Shown here piece after piece: positions 34,021 through 46,339 of a stretch of 64,000 bases of DNA. The notes under the pieces are model-generated. The model did not search any database and was not told the DNA's origin. It saw only the letters and a program-made list of their open reading frames with translations. Positions within the stretch are counted from its first letter, which is position 1; the number at the start of each line of letters is the position of its first letter. This stretch comes from Thecamonas trahens ATCC 50062 (lineage: Eukaryota > Apusozoa > Apusomonadida > Apusomonadidae): assembly GCF_000142905.1 (NCBI RefSeq), contig NW_013657632.1, positions 88,718 to 152,717 on the forward strand, written 5' to 3'. The position numbers and the translations under genes are program-made.

Positions 34021-35697
34021 TTACTTGTCGAGAAGCGATTCGTCGACGAGGTTGAGAGTGGTAAAGACAATGCCGAGCAGGCCGCACACGACGCCGACGG
34101 CGGCAGCGACCCATGTAAAGCCGCGCTGCAGCGACGAGGCCGACGAGCGGCGGGTGATGACCCAGTAGGCGACGGCCGGGATGACGTAGACGATGGAGAC
34201 GCCGTTGATGGAGCCGTTGTAGTCGACGACGACGCCGATGTTGGGCACAACAATGGCAATGCCAGCAAAGAGCAGCGTGGTCACGACGGAAATAATAGAG
34301 AGAAGGCGGAACGAGTGCTTGGACTTTTCGACAAAGAGGTCGAGAACGTTTTCGCGGAGCGCGTGGTTAACCAGCGGGTAGGTGGAGAGGATGTTGACCG
34401 ACATGGCGAGGCGGGCGGCGAGGACAAGCTTGGACTTTTGTGGGTACGACTCAAGAATGTCCGAGAGCGTGTTCGTGCCAAAGGTAAAGTAGCCGATGAT
34501 GGCGACCGAACCATAGACCGTAAAGCAGAGGACAAGGGTGGCGATGACGCAGATCATCATGCGCCGCGGTGAGCGGTTGTTGAGCTCGCGATAAAATGCC
34601 GGCAGATTGAACTGGGCCGTGAACGAGATGACGGTGAGCGGAAAGGCGAGGAAGAAGCGTGGTGTGGCGTTGACAACCTCGACGTCAGCCTTTGAGATCT
34701 CGCCCGAGTGCTGACTGAAGAACTGAAAGATGACGACAAAGACGACGTAGAGGATGGCTGCGACACCAAAGAACGATGTGTGGCGCAGGGCGTGCAGGTT
34801 CTTGAGCAGGGCGTAGGGGAGGAGAATGCAGCCCATGGCGGCAATGACCAGCCGGCGGTTGAGAAGGATCGAGTCCGGATGCAGCCAGTAGCCGAGCGCC
34901 GAGGTAACAAAGTCGCCGAGCAGGACGAGGTAGCCGATCGAGGCAAACGAGGTGTAGCCGATGATGAGCGCCTGGGTGACAAAGCCAGTCCGCTCACCGA
35001 GAACAGACTCGACCATGCCACGGAACGAGAACTTGGCGGTCTGCTGGACGCAGACAGTGAGGACCCAGAAGGACCAGATGGACATGAGGCAGGCAAAGGT
35101 GAGGATGCCCATGCCACCGCCCCAGCCTGCGCAGCGGAGCGCAAAGGGGAGCGTGAGAATACCCGAGCCCATGATAGTGTTGGTCAAGTTGATAATCGTC
35201 GAGAGCATGCTTGCGTGCGCAAGAATGGGCACGCCATCGTCGTCCATGTACTGCAGCGTCCCGTCCGAGTCGGAGAGCTTGAGATGCGCACGAAGATGAG
35301 CCCCGATGGTCCCGTAGCCACCGGCATACACCGGGAGCGTTCCCCCTGCAGGACCAGCACCAGCAGGCGCCTCTCCAGGCAGCAGCGCGCCGCCCGAGTG
35401 CAGCCCTGTGCCCGAGTGCAGCGTACCCGGGGTGGATGCCTCCGAGTTGAGCGAGAGCGATGACGGCGGGGTCCTCAAGAGCGAGGGGCGCGACGGGGCG
35501 GCGTAGGGCGAAGGGACTGGAGCATAGGGTGCGGGAGCATATGGGTTGTTTGACGTCGCCGAGCCTGCCACTCCTCCCGTGTGCGCCAGCGGAGGCGAGT
35601 CCGACACAGCAGGCTCACCGCCAAAGGTCTTGCGCTTGATGGGCGAGGTGGGGTTGATTGACGGCGGGGTGTGCAGGGCACGCCGCGGGGAGGACAT
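34021..35697 (-). CDS. amino-acid transporter of the AAAP/SLC38 family
   Basis: 558 residues from ATG 35697 (MSSPRRALHTPPS); upstream open sequence encodes His/Thr repeats from a TG tract and is rejected. The first 140 residues are a disordered Ser/Pro/Gly cytosolic tail. Then come about 11 membrane segments starting ILAHASMLSTIINLTNTIMG, with the AAAP hallmark GSGILTLPFALRCAGW in helix 1, and later AFPLTVISFTAQFNLP. Members couple amino-acid transport to Na+ or H+ at plasma or vacuolar/lysosomal membranes. The GSG-LPFA motif and length fit the SLC38-like branch. It is probably not secretory-signal dependent, as the first helix serves for insertion. Confidence 0.92.
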   Translation of the reverse strand: MSSPRRALHTPPSINPTSPIKRKTFGGEPAVSDSPPLAHTGGVAGSATSNNPYAPAPYAPVPSPYAAPSRPSLLRTPPSSLSLNSEASTPGTLHSGTGLHSGGALLPGEAPAGAGPAGGTLPVYAGGYGTIGAHLRAHLKLSDSDGTLQYMDDDGVPILAHASMLSTIINLTNTIMGSGILTLPFALRCAGWGGGMGILTFACLMSIWSFWVLTVCVQQTAKFSFRGMVESVLGERTGFVTQALIIGYTSFASIGYLVLLGDFVTSALGYWLHPDSILLNRRLVIAAMGCILLPYALLKNLHALRHTSFFGVAAILYVVFVVIFQFFSQHSGEISKADVEVVNATPRFFLAFPLTVISFTAQFNLPAFYRELNNRSPRRMMICVIATLVLCFTVYGSVAIIGYFTFGTNTLSDILESYPQKSKLVLAARLAMSVNILSTYPLVNHALRENVLDLFVEKSKHSFRLLSIISVVTTLLFAGIAIVVPNIGVVVDYNGSINGVSIVYVIPAVAYWVITRRSSASSLQRGFTWVAAAVGVVCGLLGIVFTTLNLVDESLLDK

Positions 35698-36031
35698 GGC
35701 GAGAGGGGAGGGAGGGGTACAGGGCGATGGGTGGTGGTGGTAGTGGTGGTGGTGGTAGTAATGGGAGTGGGAGTGGTGTGTGTGTGTGTGTGTGTGTGAG
35801 GAAGGGGGGTGGAGGGGAGAGGCAGGCAGTGGGTGGGGGTAGGCGGGGAAGGGGAGTTGCTGGCGTGGCACGAGGCAACGGCAGCATGACTGGCACTTTG
35901 GGTGGGGCGGGAGGGGGGGGTGGGAGGAGGGGGGGGGAGATGGTGTCTGGTGATACGTAGGGATCGGAAACGGAGAGACAGGGTAGAATTCCTTGTATGA
36001 TGGGGGTATGTGTGAGTATATGATGTGTATG

Positions 36032-36075
<44 letters not shown>

Positions 36076-36567
36076 TGTGTGTGATGTGTGTGATATTTGA
36101 TGTGTGTGTGAGTGTGGTCATGATCAGCATGTGTGTCCCTTGTGTCGGGGGGGAAGGGAGGGCGGGGAGGGAGGGTGGAGAGGAAAGCAGACATAGCTGG
36201 TGTCAGACGTGGTGGTGGTGGTGGTGATGGTGGTTGCACACTCGACTCTGGTGGGCAAGTGCGAGTCTGTCTGGGCTTGGGCTGTGCTCTGCTTGTCTGT
36301 GGTCTACCGTCTAAGTCTGTTGGCTCTGGTTGTCGTCACCTAGTCCGTGGTTGTCGCCGCCTGTGGCGCCTGTGGTCGTCGCCTCCTTTGGTCATTGTCG
36401 CCACCTTGCAATCATTGTCGCCGCCACCTGTGGTCGTTACTATCTTACTGTGACCGCGTTGCAGGCAGGATTGATCTGATCGTGTGGCTCACTTGCTGCG
36501 ACGGCACTGTGATTGCACGCGTCGTCATCACGGAGAGCGTGTCGGTTGCCTGTGCCGAGTCGGAGCT
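35698..36567. other. divergent intergenic region rich in simple repeats
   Basis: No gene is supported in 870 bp. Contents: GGT/GTG repeats and a (TG)n tract at 35773-35799, G8-G9 runs at 35913-35937, (TG)n at 36033-36074, and an imperfect repeat of TGTGGTCGTCGCC type at about 36340-36440. Open frames here only reflect the repeats. Confidence 0.7.
36033..36074. repeat. (TG)n microsatellite
   Basis: About 21 uninterrupted TG units, followed by imperfect GATGTG units. Confidence 0.95.
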
Positions 36568-37446
36568 ATGTCGCGGGAGACGGGGTTCGCGCAGGAATCA
36601 GAGTCGTCGGCTCGGTTGACGTATCCAGCATCGGACGGCACTATTCGAGTCTCGTTCTCCGAGTATCTGCGTGCATGGGCGTCGATGGCTACGGCAGGTC
36701 CGGGGTCAGACGTGCTAGGTCCGGGGTCGGACGTGCTGGCTGCGGGACCTCGGCCCGAGTTGGCAAGCAGTGCTCCAGTGCAGTTCCAGACTAGAGCTGA
36801 AGCTGCTCATCCGTACGTCCGCCAGCTGGTGCGTGGCCGCTTTGCTCCGCCGCCACCACAACGAGTGGACCCTGTCAAGTTTCGCAAGAAACGCATGGCG
36901 CAGATGCGGTCTATGTACCGCACTGGCGCGGCAGCATCGCGGAACTGGGGCGACGCTGGCTCGGCATCGCCGGGCTCCGCCTCTCCATCGTCGCTGCTAT
37001 CGCCGTCGCTCTCGCCATCGCTCTCACCGACGTATTCTCCGTCGCACTTGCCTTCGCACATGCTGTTCATCTCGACCTCTGTCTCTGACAACGACGAGGA
37101 CTCGTGCTCGGACAGCTGCCCCGAGTCGTCGAGTGGAGTGCTGCCGGTGCCAAGCCTGCCGATGCCGATTCACGCCGGAGTGCCTCCTGAAGACGATGAG
37201 CGCCAGGTGTTTATCACCTCGCTGGAGGAGCGCCGGAGGCGGCTGGGCAAGCCGGAGCGAACCATGTCGTCGCCGCTCATGGCCATCCCGTGGGACGAAA
37301 ACCGGACCGGAGCGTACTACCGACTCAACCACCGGACGGGCTCGCCGGCGTCGTCTATCGTCTCCGAGTCGCTCATGACGGAGGACATGGACGAGCTGGC
37401 CGATGAGCTAGTCGAGTGGACCCAGGCTCTGCCCCACTTACAGTGA
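36568..37446 (+). CDS. protein of unknown function, Ser/Pro-rich centre
   Basis: 292 residues from ATG 36568 (MSRETGFAQESE); an earlier in-frame ATG at 36484 adds an unlikely Cys/Arg-rich stretch. Features: a duplicated GPGSDVL segment, a basic helix VKFRKKRMAQMRSMYRTG, a Ser/Pro repeat region (SLSPSLSPTYSPS), an Asp/Glu patch, and a C-terminal helix EDMDELADELVEWTQALP. The last helix is amphipathic and may be the interaction element. No family is recognised. It converges with the UBA-like gene, with 22 bp between stops. Confidence 0.6.
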   Translation: MSRETGFAQESESSARLTYPASDGTIRVSFSEYLRAWASMATAGPGSDVLGPGSDVLAAGPRPELASSAPVQFQTRAEAAHPYVRQLVRGRFAPPPPQRVDPVKFRKKRMAQMRSMYRTGAAASRNWGDAGSASPGSASPSSLLSPSLSPSLSPTYSPSHLPSHMLFISTSVSDNDEDSCSDSCPESSSGVLPVPSLPMPIHAGVPPEDDERQVFITSLEERRRRLGKPERTMSSPLMAIPWDENRTGAYYRLNHRTGSPASSIVSESLMTEDMDELADELVEWTQALPHLQ

Positions 37447-37468
37447 GTAAACGATGAACGTGGTGGAG

Positions 37469-38242
37469 CTAAAACATGAGGTTGCTCGCTGCCATCTCGA
37501 TTGAATAGTCAGCCGAGATGTACTCCTGGCGGACGACTGCCTCGTCCATCCCGGTCATGCTGGCCAGTGAAGCAATGGCATCGATATCGGTTTCGGTCAG
37601 CTCACGCGGCTCAACCGGGACTAGCCGCTGCCGCGGCATTCTCAGCCCGCGGCGAGGTGCCTCGCCGCTTTCAAAGACAACGGCATTGAGCTCGTTGACC
37701 GCCCCGTCACTGGACACAATAGAGTTCGGGGCAATGCCCATAGTCGCGGGAGGCTGATCGTGCGACTCTGAGGCCAGGGAAGCGGGCTCAGACGGCGCAG
37801 TAGCCGCTCCGGCGGCAGACGTGCTGCTTGAAGCCACAGCAGCGACTTCAGCACCAGATAGCGCCGCCGCCAATGATGCAGCCGCGGTCACCGCCTCTTC
37901 ACGGACCTCGCTTCGCGGCCTGCGTGACGGCTGTGGCGGCGGCGGCGGCGCGCCATGGAAGGCCAGAGCGTCGAGCATGGCCACGCGATGAAGGCCAAGA
38001 ACAAGACCGGCGTCAGGCTCTGCCTTGTCGAGTGCCTCAAGCACCTGGTCCAGAAACGCAGCAGGCTCCGGTGAGGCCTGCACAGCCTCCCAAGTCGCCG
38101 CCCCCGCGGGTCCGCCAAAGACGGTGCGGACCCAGGCCAGGCCTTGGGCGCCAGCACCGCCCGTCGCCAGACTCGGCGGCCGGTTCCCCGCCACAGCCTC
38201 CACCAGCATCGCCACTACAGCCTGTCCAGCCTCGTCGCCCAT
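37469..38242 (-). CDS. protein with C-terminal UBA-like domain
   Basis: 257 residues from ATG 38242 (MGDEAGQAVVAML); the longer frame begins with GTG at 38440 and overlaps the neighbour. The C-terminal 45 residues (TETDIDAIASLASMTGMDEA, then VVRQEYISADYSIEMAASNLMF across a short gap) have the three-helix spacing of UBA/CUE-like ubiquitin-binding modules. The N-terminal 100 residues are helical and hydrophobic-Ala-rich, and the middle is disordered. No UBL or UBX domain is seen, so it is not a complete RAD23 or UBX adaptor. A ubiquitin-linked adaptor role is inferred from the UBA-like end alone. Confidence 0.65.
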   Translation of the reverse strand: MGDEAGQAVVAMLVEAVAGNRPPSLATGGAGAQGLAWVRTVFGGPAGAATWEAVQASPEPAAFLDQVLEALDKAEPDAGLVLGLHRVAMLDALAFHGAPPPPPQPSRRPRSEVREEAVTAAASLAAALSGAEVAAVASSSTSAAGAATAPSEPASLASESHDQPPATMGIAPNSIVSSDGAVNELNAVVFESGEAPRRGLRMPRQRLVPVEPRELTETDIDAIASLASMTGMDEAVVRQEYISADYSIEMAASNLMF

Positions 38243-38412
38243 GGTTGCAGAAGGTCGGGCGTTTTGGAGTGGGCTGTCGTTGGCCTGGGCCCTGCCCTGG
38301 ACCTGCGGTGCTGGTTGGCCATGTTGCCTGCCCTGGCCCGCCTGGCTTCTGTTGCCTTCGTTCCAATCGCCTGCGTTTGGTCGGCTATGTTTGGTGGGCG
38401 GCTGCGTTTGAT

Positions 38413-41403
38413 CTAGATGAAACCTTCTTCTTCGGACCACTCGCCGTCGTCGCCGTCAAAGGCTGCGGCGTCAAGTCCTCCGTGGAGGCCAACCGAAGCC
38501 GATGATCCAGCTGGCTGGCGTGGGTTGCCAGAAGCGTCGGTGGCTGGCGGGTGCAGCGGCGTGCGCGGCACCTTGGCTCGCTCGCCAAACGCTGCTACAT
38601 ACTCGTCGTAGTCGCCAGTGAGATTCGCCGGCTTGGGTGGTGGCTTGGTGACCGAGACTACAGCCTTGCCCACAATCGGAATGACAGGATCGTCTTCTGG
38701 CGCTGGCGGCGGGAGCGCGTCAGCAAGCTCGGTCCGCTCTGGACTGGTCATCATCGTCAGCGAAGTGTCGGCAGCGTGAGGGCCTGGCGGCGTCCGCGGG
38801 ATCTTGGGCCGCGAAAGTAGTGGATCCGGTGCAATACCGCCGTCTGCGTTGCTTGCGGCAGCCACTGGCTCGGAGTTGGACGCGGTCTTGTCATCGTCAC
38901 CGGTTCCAGACTCGATCTCTTCGGCGAGCAGCGAGTCATCGGTTTCGATATCAACGTCGTCGTCGTCGTCATCGTTGTTGTCGTCATCGTCGTTGCTGGC
39001 GTGAGAGTCATCACTGAGTCCATCATTGCCACTGCGATCGTAGCCGCTTGCACCACGGAGCGAGTCGGATGACATCGGGCGCGAGGATGCGCGCGACGAC
39101 GACCGGCGTGACGACGGGCGAGATGAGTGGCGCGATGCGGGGCGCGACGAGTGAGCCGGGGTCCGCGGGCGGGCCGGAATGGCGTCATCGTCGCTAGCGG
39201 CTTCAGTGGCAGCAGCACGGGCGGCTCGGGCCTCGTCATGCTGGGCGAGCGAGGCTTCGACGCGCTGCGACTCGTGGAGCGCCTCCTCCAGGTCGGCTAG
39301 GTATCGGGAGCAGAGGAGCTGCTCGCCTTGCAGCGTGTGCGGCGGGGGACGGAGCGACTCGGGATCCTGCTCGACAAGGTAGTCATCGGCCTGCTCCTGC
39401 TCGTCGTGGTCAACTTCGTCCTCCTCATCGTCGGAGATCATGCCGTCGGTGTCGTCAGCGTGGAGCTGGTACATGACGTGGTTGATCTGAGTGGCCAGCA
39501 TTTCGTCTGCATTGTCCTTAAGGTTGAGTAGAAAGTCTTCAAGGCCGAGCTCAAAGGCAGCATCCTTGATAGCCGAGAGCGAGAGGATCGAGTAGAGCGT
39601 GCCGTTGGCGTAGGTGCGGATTTCTTCGTGGTCAAACTGGAGGAGGACCATGAGGACGGCAATAACATCGGACGCAACAGCTTCGCACTTGTTGCGGCCG
39701 GCGGAGCGGAGAGAGAGGTTCATCAGCAGGGCCGCACCGTACTCGATGGTGTACTCGGAGAGCACGTCGGGGTTGCGGAGAATTGAGGTGAGCCAGGCAA
39801 TGATGTTGAGCTCGATCATGCGCGACTGCGGCGTGCGACGGATGGAGATCTTTTGCAGTGCACCGAGCGCGTGCTGGCGGGTGAGGTTGTCGTCGGGCTC
39901 GGCAAACATGACCTGGGCAAGGACCTCGACGCACTCGGCAGTCGAGAGCAGGTACTCGCGACCGGCGGCTTCGGACGCCACAAAGTCGACCAGTCGCGCG
40001 GCGTACTCTTGCAGGTATCCATCCGAATGAAGAAGGAGATGTGCAAGGAGCGACATGCGAGTCCCGTCTGTTGCCCGAGTCTGCTCGTGGAGCGAGAACA
40101 GATCTGACTCGATGTACGACTGCATGACCCGCTTGCGAAGCGCTGCCGGCCGCGACTGGGTCAATCGCCACCGCAGCGCCTGCAGAATGAGCGTTCGCTC
40201 CTGCGCCGAGAGCGCCGACTCCGGGCCGAGGTCAGTGCGGACCTTTGTGTATGCCAGCGGTGCAAAGGTGGTGATGATAGCCATGCCAGGGTCAGGAGCA
40301 TCGTTGTCAGGGCCGACGGCGTCGTCCGAGGTGGCATCGGCGGCGGCTACCGGCGGCGCCGGACCGGGTGAGACGGGGCCACCCTGTAGCTCGGGGTCAA
40401 ATGAGACCGGCGGGCGGCGCGATGAGAGTGCGTCTGGGCGAGGTCCAAGCAGCACGTCCTCGCCGCCAAGCGGAATGACGTCTGCCGAGACGAGGCGGGC
40501 AGCGAGCGCGCCCATGTACTCGGGCGAGAGTTGCGAGCCCTTGAGAAGCGCGGAGACGACATCGGTCAGCTCGCGTGAGAGCGCCAGCGTCTGCTGGTAC
40601 TGCAGCGAGGCGACTTGGGCGCGGTCGTTGGCGGCGGCGACGGCAGCGGACGACGCCCCGCCGGCCTTGGCGCTCTTGCCATCGCTTGCCCCACCCACGA
40701 GCTGGGCAGACGAGTTGTGAAGAACCGCAAGCTGGGGAAGCGAAGTGGTGCGGAGGACGGCGGCGAGGAAGCGGTCGAGGCGGAGGAGCAGGCCGCCGGC
40801 CCACTCGTCGAGGAACAGCTCTCGAAACGAGGGATGCTCGGTCGGGTTGGGCACGTACGGCAGAGCGTAGTAGGCCACAAACTCGGAGGTCTTGCACAGC
40901 GCGGCGCCCTTTTTGGCCAGAAAGGCCTTGAACATGCTCATGGCTCGCGGGAGGTCGGCATCGTCGCGCGGGGTCGTGTTCCACGAGTGCAGCGGATAGA
41001 TGGCAAAGAAGATGTGGACGTAGAACTCGAGCTTGCGTGCGGTGAGGTCCTTGGCAAGCAGCGATGCCGGAAGATGCTTGCCCCACAGGCCAAAGAACTT
41101 CTTAGCATCGCCGCGCTTGAACGCCGAGAGCAGCGCGGCCTGCAGCTTGGCGTTGCGTCGCGCATTCCGGATGGCTTCCGACTGCCGGCGGCGCTTGGGC
41201 GAGAGCGGCTGGCCCTTGCGCTTGAGCTCGGCTTCGAACGCTGTCAGCGTCTCTTCAAACTCACCGTATACCAGATACTCGCGAACAATGCCATTGACGG
41301 CATCGGTATCAAACCTGGCGCCTCCTCCATCCTTGGTGCCATCTCCCTCGCTTCCCGAGCCATCGGCCCGCCGCCTGCGTCCACGGGCGCCGGATGTACT
41401 CAT
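38413..41403 (-). CDS. ARMC9: LisH-domain protein ARMC9, basal-body/cilium protein
   Basis: 996 residues from ATG 41403. After a basic start comes a LisH-type motif (VNGIVREYLVYGEFEETLTAF, residues 31-51). The ARMC9-specific block follows: KLEFYVHIFFAIYPLHSW, KGAALCKTSEFVAYYALPYVPNP, then HPSFRELFLDEW. Later, LILQALRWRLTQSRPA, LGALQKISIRRTPQSRM and EYGAALLMNLSLRSAGRNKC mark the armadillo region. All match animal ARMC9 in order. The last 350 residues are disordered, with SR-rich and Asp-rich parts, longer than in human (human protein 817). ARMC9 acts at the ciliary base and is mutated in Joubert syndrome. The gene is divergent from DLD. Confidence 0.95.
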   Translation of the reverse strand: MSTSGARGRRRRADGSGSEGDGTKDGGGARFDTDAVNGIVREYLVYGEFEETLTAFEAELKRKGQPLSPKRRRQSEAIRNARRNAKLQAALLSAFKRGDAKKFFGLWGKHLPASLLAKDLTARKLEFYVHIFFAIYPLHSWNTTPRDDADLPRAMSMFKAFLAKKGAALCKTSEFVAYYALPYVPNPTEHPSFRELFLDEWAGGLLLRLDRFLAAVLRTTSLPQLAVLHNSSAQLVGGASDGKSAKAGGASSAAVAAANDRAQVASLQYQQTLALSRELTDVVSALLKGSQLSPEYMGALAARLVSADVIPLGGEDVLLGPRPDALSSRRPPVSFDPELQGGPVSPGPAPPVAAADATSDDAVGPDNDAPDPGMAIITTFAPLAYTKVRTDLGPESALSAQERTLILQALRWRLTQSRPAALRKRVMQSYIESDLFSLHEQTRATDGTRMSLLAHLLLHSDGYLQEYAARLVDFVASEAAGREYLLSTAECVEVLAQVMFAEPDDNLTRQHALGALQKISIRRTPQSRMIELNIIAWLTSILRNPDVLSEYTIEYGAALLMNLSLRSAGRNKCEAVASDVIAVLMVLLQFDHEEIRTYANGTLYSILSLSAIKDAAFELGLEDFLLNLKDNADEMLATQINHVMYQLHADDTDGMISDDEEDEVDHDEQEQADDYLVEQDPESLRPPPHTLQGEQLLCSRYLADLEEALHESQRVEASLAQHDEARAARAAATEAASDDDAIPARPRTPAHSSRPASRHSSRPSSRRSSSRASSRPMSSDSLRGASGYDRSGNDGLSDDSHASNDDDDNNDDDDDDVDIETDDSLLAEEIESGTGDDDKTASNSEPVAAASNADGGIAPDPLLSRPKIPRTPPGPHAADTSLTMMTSPERTELADALPPPAPEDDPVIPIVGKAVVSVTKPPPKPANLTGDYDEYVAAFGERAKVPRTPLHPPATDASGNPRQPAGSSASVGLHGGLDAAAFDGDDGEWSEEEGFI

Positions 41404-41925
41404 GTGCGAGGCGTGTACAAAGTGCAACAAACAGTAGCTCTACCGTTGCGTGTATGCACCAGAGTAGACGGTGTGGATTGAGGTGGTGTCCGTGAGTGAG
41501 GTGGTTGTCTGTGGCTATGACTATGGGTAGCCGCACGCCTCTCCTGTCCCGCGGTTGTTGGTCGGCTGTCGGCGCCAAAACAGTTCGTTGGCCATTGGCC
41601 AATCCTCGCCTGGCCACGGCCAGCTGAGCTCCTGATCGGATGTCTGCACCAAAGCCTCCTATGTCGCGTTGACGTCACAAATACAACTTCGATACTGGCC
41701 AAACACGGGGCCTCGCCCGCATTGTCAGGCAAGGCTTGGCGTGCGTAGTGTGCCTCGATCTGTGGACGGCGCAGCGCATGATGTTACTCTCGGCCTGCCT
41801 CGACCGGCCACCGGCCACCAGCCGTCGTTCGCCGGCCACTAAGCCATCCGGCCACAGCTTGCCAACGAGCGACAAGCAACCCGTCGTCTCCCCACCCAAC
41901 TCGCACACACGACCAGCGCGTCAAC
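41404..41925. promoter_or_regulatory. divergent promoter region of ARMC9 and DLD with CCAAT palindrome and CRE-like site
   Basis: 522 bp without a gene. Visible motifs: TTGGCCATTGGCCAA at 41588-41602 (two inverted CCAAT boxes), TGACGTCA at 41670-41677 (perfect CRE palindrome) and four CCGGCCA-type copies at 41804-41865. They match known animal and fungal factor sites (NF-Y, ATF/CREB), but function here is inferred. Confidence 0.45.
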
Positions 41926-43914
<1,989 letters not shown>

Positions 43915-44084
43915 GCAGAGGGAGTGTGTTAAACGCCTGCGTTGGAGTCAGAGCCAAAGTCCAGGGCAGTGCCGTGGGAGGAGAGGGGAATTGGACTCGC
44001 AACCGGCTGGCGGCCGAATCTTCACCAACCGCCCGTTTGCGGGCGTCAACTGATGACTAGCGAACACACTCCACATCAGCAAAC
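43915..44084. other. short intergenic region with a GC-rich stem-loop
   Basis: 170 bp between the DLD stop and the CFAP52 start. It holds a perfect inverted repeat CGCCCG-TTTG-CGGGCG at 44030-44045, able to form a six-base-pair hairpin with a four-base loop. Confidence 0.5.
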
Positions 44085-46339
44085 ATGGCGGACGTGACGA
44101 CAGCGCTGGCGCTGGACCGCTCGTTTGGGTTTGCAGGTATGTCCTGGTCTCTCTCTCTTCCTCTCTCTCTCTCTGTGTGTGTGTGTGGCTCTGGCTGTGG
44201 CTGTGGCTATGGCTGAGCCCTTCCTTGGCGGTCAAATTTTGAAGGGAGCGGCCGTCGCGAGCCGTTGGTTGGTGGTGAGGGGGTGATGCTGTGGGGCACG
44301 GGGAGTGCGGGAGTTTGCGGGGCAAGGCAGAAGGGTGTGTGTGTGTGTGTGTGTGGAGATGAGTGCGTAAGGAAGGATACTCATGTAAAGGTGGTTCTGT
44401 GGCTGTGCTGGACGCGCGTGTGTACGTGTGACATGGCGGGGTGGCTGGGTGCACCTACCCACTGGGCTGTGGTGGGTCACCCGGCGGGTGTACAGGAGCT
44501 GTGCCTGCGGGGCTCGTGCTGCACCCGAACCAGGAGCACATTGTGTACCCGCTCGGCTCGTCGGTAGTGGTGCGGACAATGGGGCAGGCGTCTGGTGAGC
44601 AGTTCCTTGCGGGCCACACGTCGCCAATCACCACGCTTGTGGTATCGCCGTCGGGACGGTATCTTGCGTCGGGGCAGGAGCGATTCATGGGTCTCAAGGC
44701 CGACGTGCTTGTTTGGGACTTTGAGAGCCTCCAGCTTGTTCATCGGTTTGTTCTGCACAAGGCGGGAATCAAGGCGCTCGCGTTCTCGCCCAATGACAAG
44801 TATCTGGCGTCGCTCGGCGACGAGGACGACAACTCTGTGGTGGTGTGGGACCTGGAGGCCGGGGCGGCCATTTGCGGGGCGCCGGCGTCGATGGGCTCGT
44901 CGGGCGTGGCGCACACGCTTGCGTGGCTTCATGGATCCGAGACCTCGTTTGTGTCTGGAGGTGAGTACACGCTCCGCAAGTGGGAGCTCGACCTGAGCAT
45001 TCGCAAGCTGCGGGCCGAGGAGGGCCGGCTTGGGCAGCTCAAGCGGATCATCGACACGCTTGTGGTTGCGCCAGGTGACGCTGGTGTGTACTGCGGCACG
45101 TCGACCGGCGACGTGCTGTACGTCTCGCTTGATACGATGCTCTTTCGGGTGTCGGGCCCGAAGAAGCCGTTCCCCAAGGGCGTCACGGCGCTGGCGCTCA
45201 CACGGCACGCCGGAGTCATTGCTGGCTCTGGCGATGGCGTTCTGGCCTCGCTCTCGCCGTCGTCGCTCAAGGTGACCAAGGTGGCGCGGCTGGCGGGCGC
45301 AGTGACGTCGATTGCGCTCGACGCGTCGCACACTGCCATGTTTGTCGGCACCGCGTCGGCCAACATTTACACTGCAGTGACCGAGACGCTTGCGACTGAG
45401 CTGCGGACGACGTGCCATCCGGGCAAGGTCAACGACGTGGTGTATCCGTGCGACTACTCGGAGGTCTTTGCCACCGCAGGCCCCGAGGATGTGCGCGTGT
45501 GGAACTCTCGCACCTCTGAGGAGCTTGTCCGCATCAGCGTGCCCAACATCGAGTGCCATTGCGTCGCCTTTGCCGCCGACGGCTCGGCTATCTTCTCGGG
45601 CTGGTCTGACGGCAAGGTCCGTGCCTTTGGCCCCGAGTCGGGCACACTCCTCTTTGTCATCAACGACGCCCATCACGGCCCGGTCACCGCCATTGCGCCG
45701 TGCGCCGACGGTGAGCGCCTCATCTCGGGCGGAAAGGACGGGGAAGTCCGCGTCTGGCGGCTCATGGCCTCGTCGCAGGTCATGGAGGCCACCATGATGG
45801 AGCATAAGGGCCCGATCTCGTCCATTCAGGTTGCTTCGAACGACATGGAGGCCATCACCGCTTCTGGCGACGGCTCGTGTATCATCTGGGACCTGGGCTC
45901 GTTCATCCGCGTCCAAGTCATGTTCGCCCCATCGTACTTTATGGCTGCGGCGTACCACCCTGAAGAGGCGCAAGTTCTCTCGTGCGGTACAGACCGTAAG
46001 ATCTGCTTCTGGGATGCCTACGACGGCTCAGCCATCCGCGAGATCGAGCTCCTCGACAACTGTGCCGCGAACTCGATCGCCATTTTCGCCGACGGTGAGG
46101 CCTTTGTCTCGGGTGGCAACGATAAGCTGGTCAAGCTCTGGTCCTACGACGGCGGAGAGGTTATCGCCACAGGCTCGGGCCACTCGTCCAACATTGTCAA
46201 GGTCGTCATTTCGCCCGACCAGTCAGAGATCGTTTCTATCTCCGAGGATGGCGCCGTCTTTGTCTGGGCCGTCCCCGCAGAGCTCATCGGTCCTGTCGGC
46301 GTCGGCTCACTGCGTGCTCTCGACCCTACCGCACGCTGA
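44085..46339 (+). CDS. CFAP52: cilia- and flagella-associated protein 52 (WDR16)
   Basis: Two exons, 44085-44136 and 44496-46339, joined at GTATGT / gtacag in phase 1, giving 631 residues; human CFAP52 has 620. Exon 1 codes MADVTTALALDRSFGFAG, which matches the family start (ELELDAVIGFNG). Exon 2 starts GAVPAGLVLHPNQEHIVYPLG, then GQERFMGLKADVLVWDF, AFSPNDKYLASLGDEDDNSVV, TASGDGSCIIWDL, CGTDRKICFWDAYDG and GGNDKLVKLWSYDGGEV. The two seven-bladed WD40 propellers of the family fill the whole length. It is a microtubule inner protein of axonemal doublets and is needed for motile cilia. The intron carries TG and TGGCTG repeats. Confidence 0.96.

Noticed and set aside
34021-35871. Longer start of the amino-acid transporter at 35871
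   Set aside because: The extra 58 residues are His/Thr repeats from a TG tract; the ATG at 35697 begins normal protein sequence.
37469-38440. Longer UBA-like protein starting at 38440
   Set aside because: Begins with GTG and runs through the intergenic region to the end of ARMC9; the ATG at 38242 is a normal start.
43985-44060. tRNA-like stretch (GGTTGCGAGTCC on minus resembles a B box)
   Set aside because: B box has an extra base, no A box at a fitting distance and no acceptor stem; not a tRNA.
44477-45973. 498-codon minus-strand frame opposite CFAP52
   Set aside because: Antisense of a certain WD40 gene; Arg/His-rich translation with no domain.
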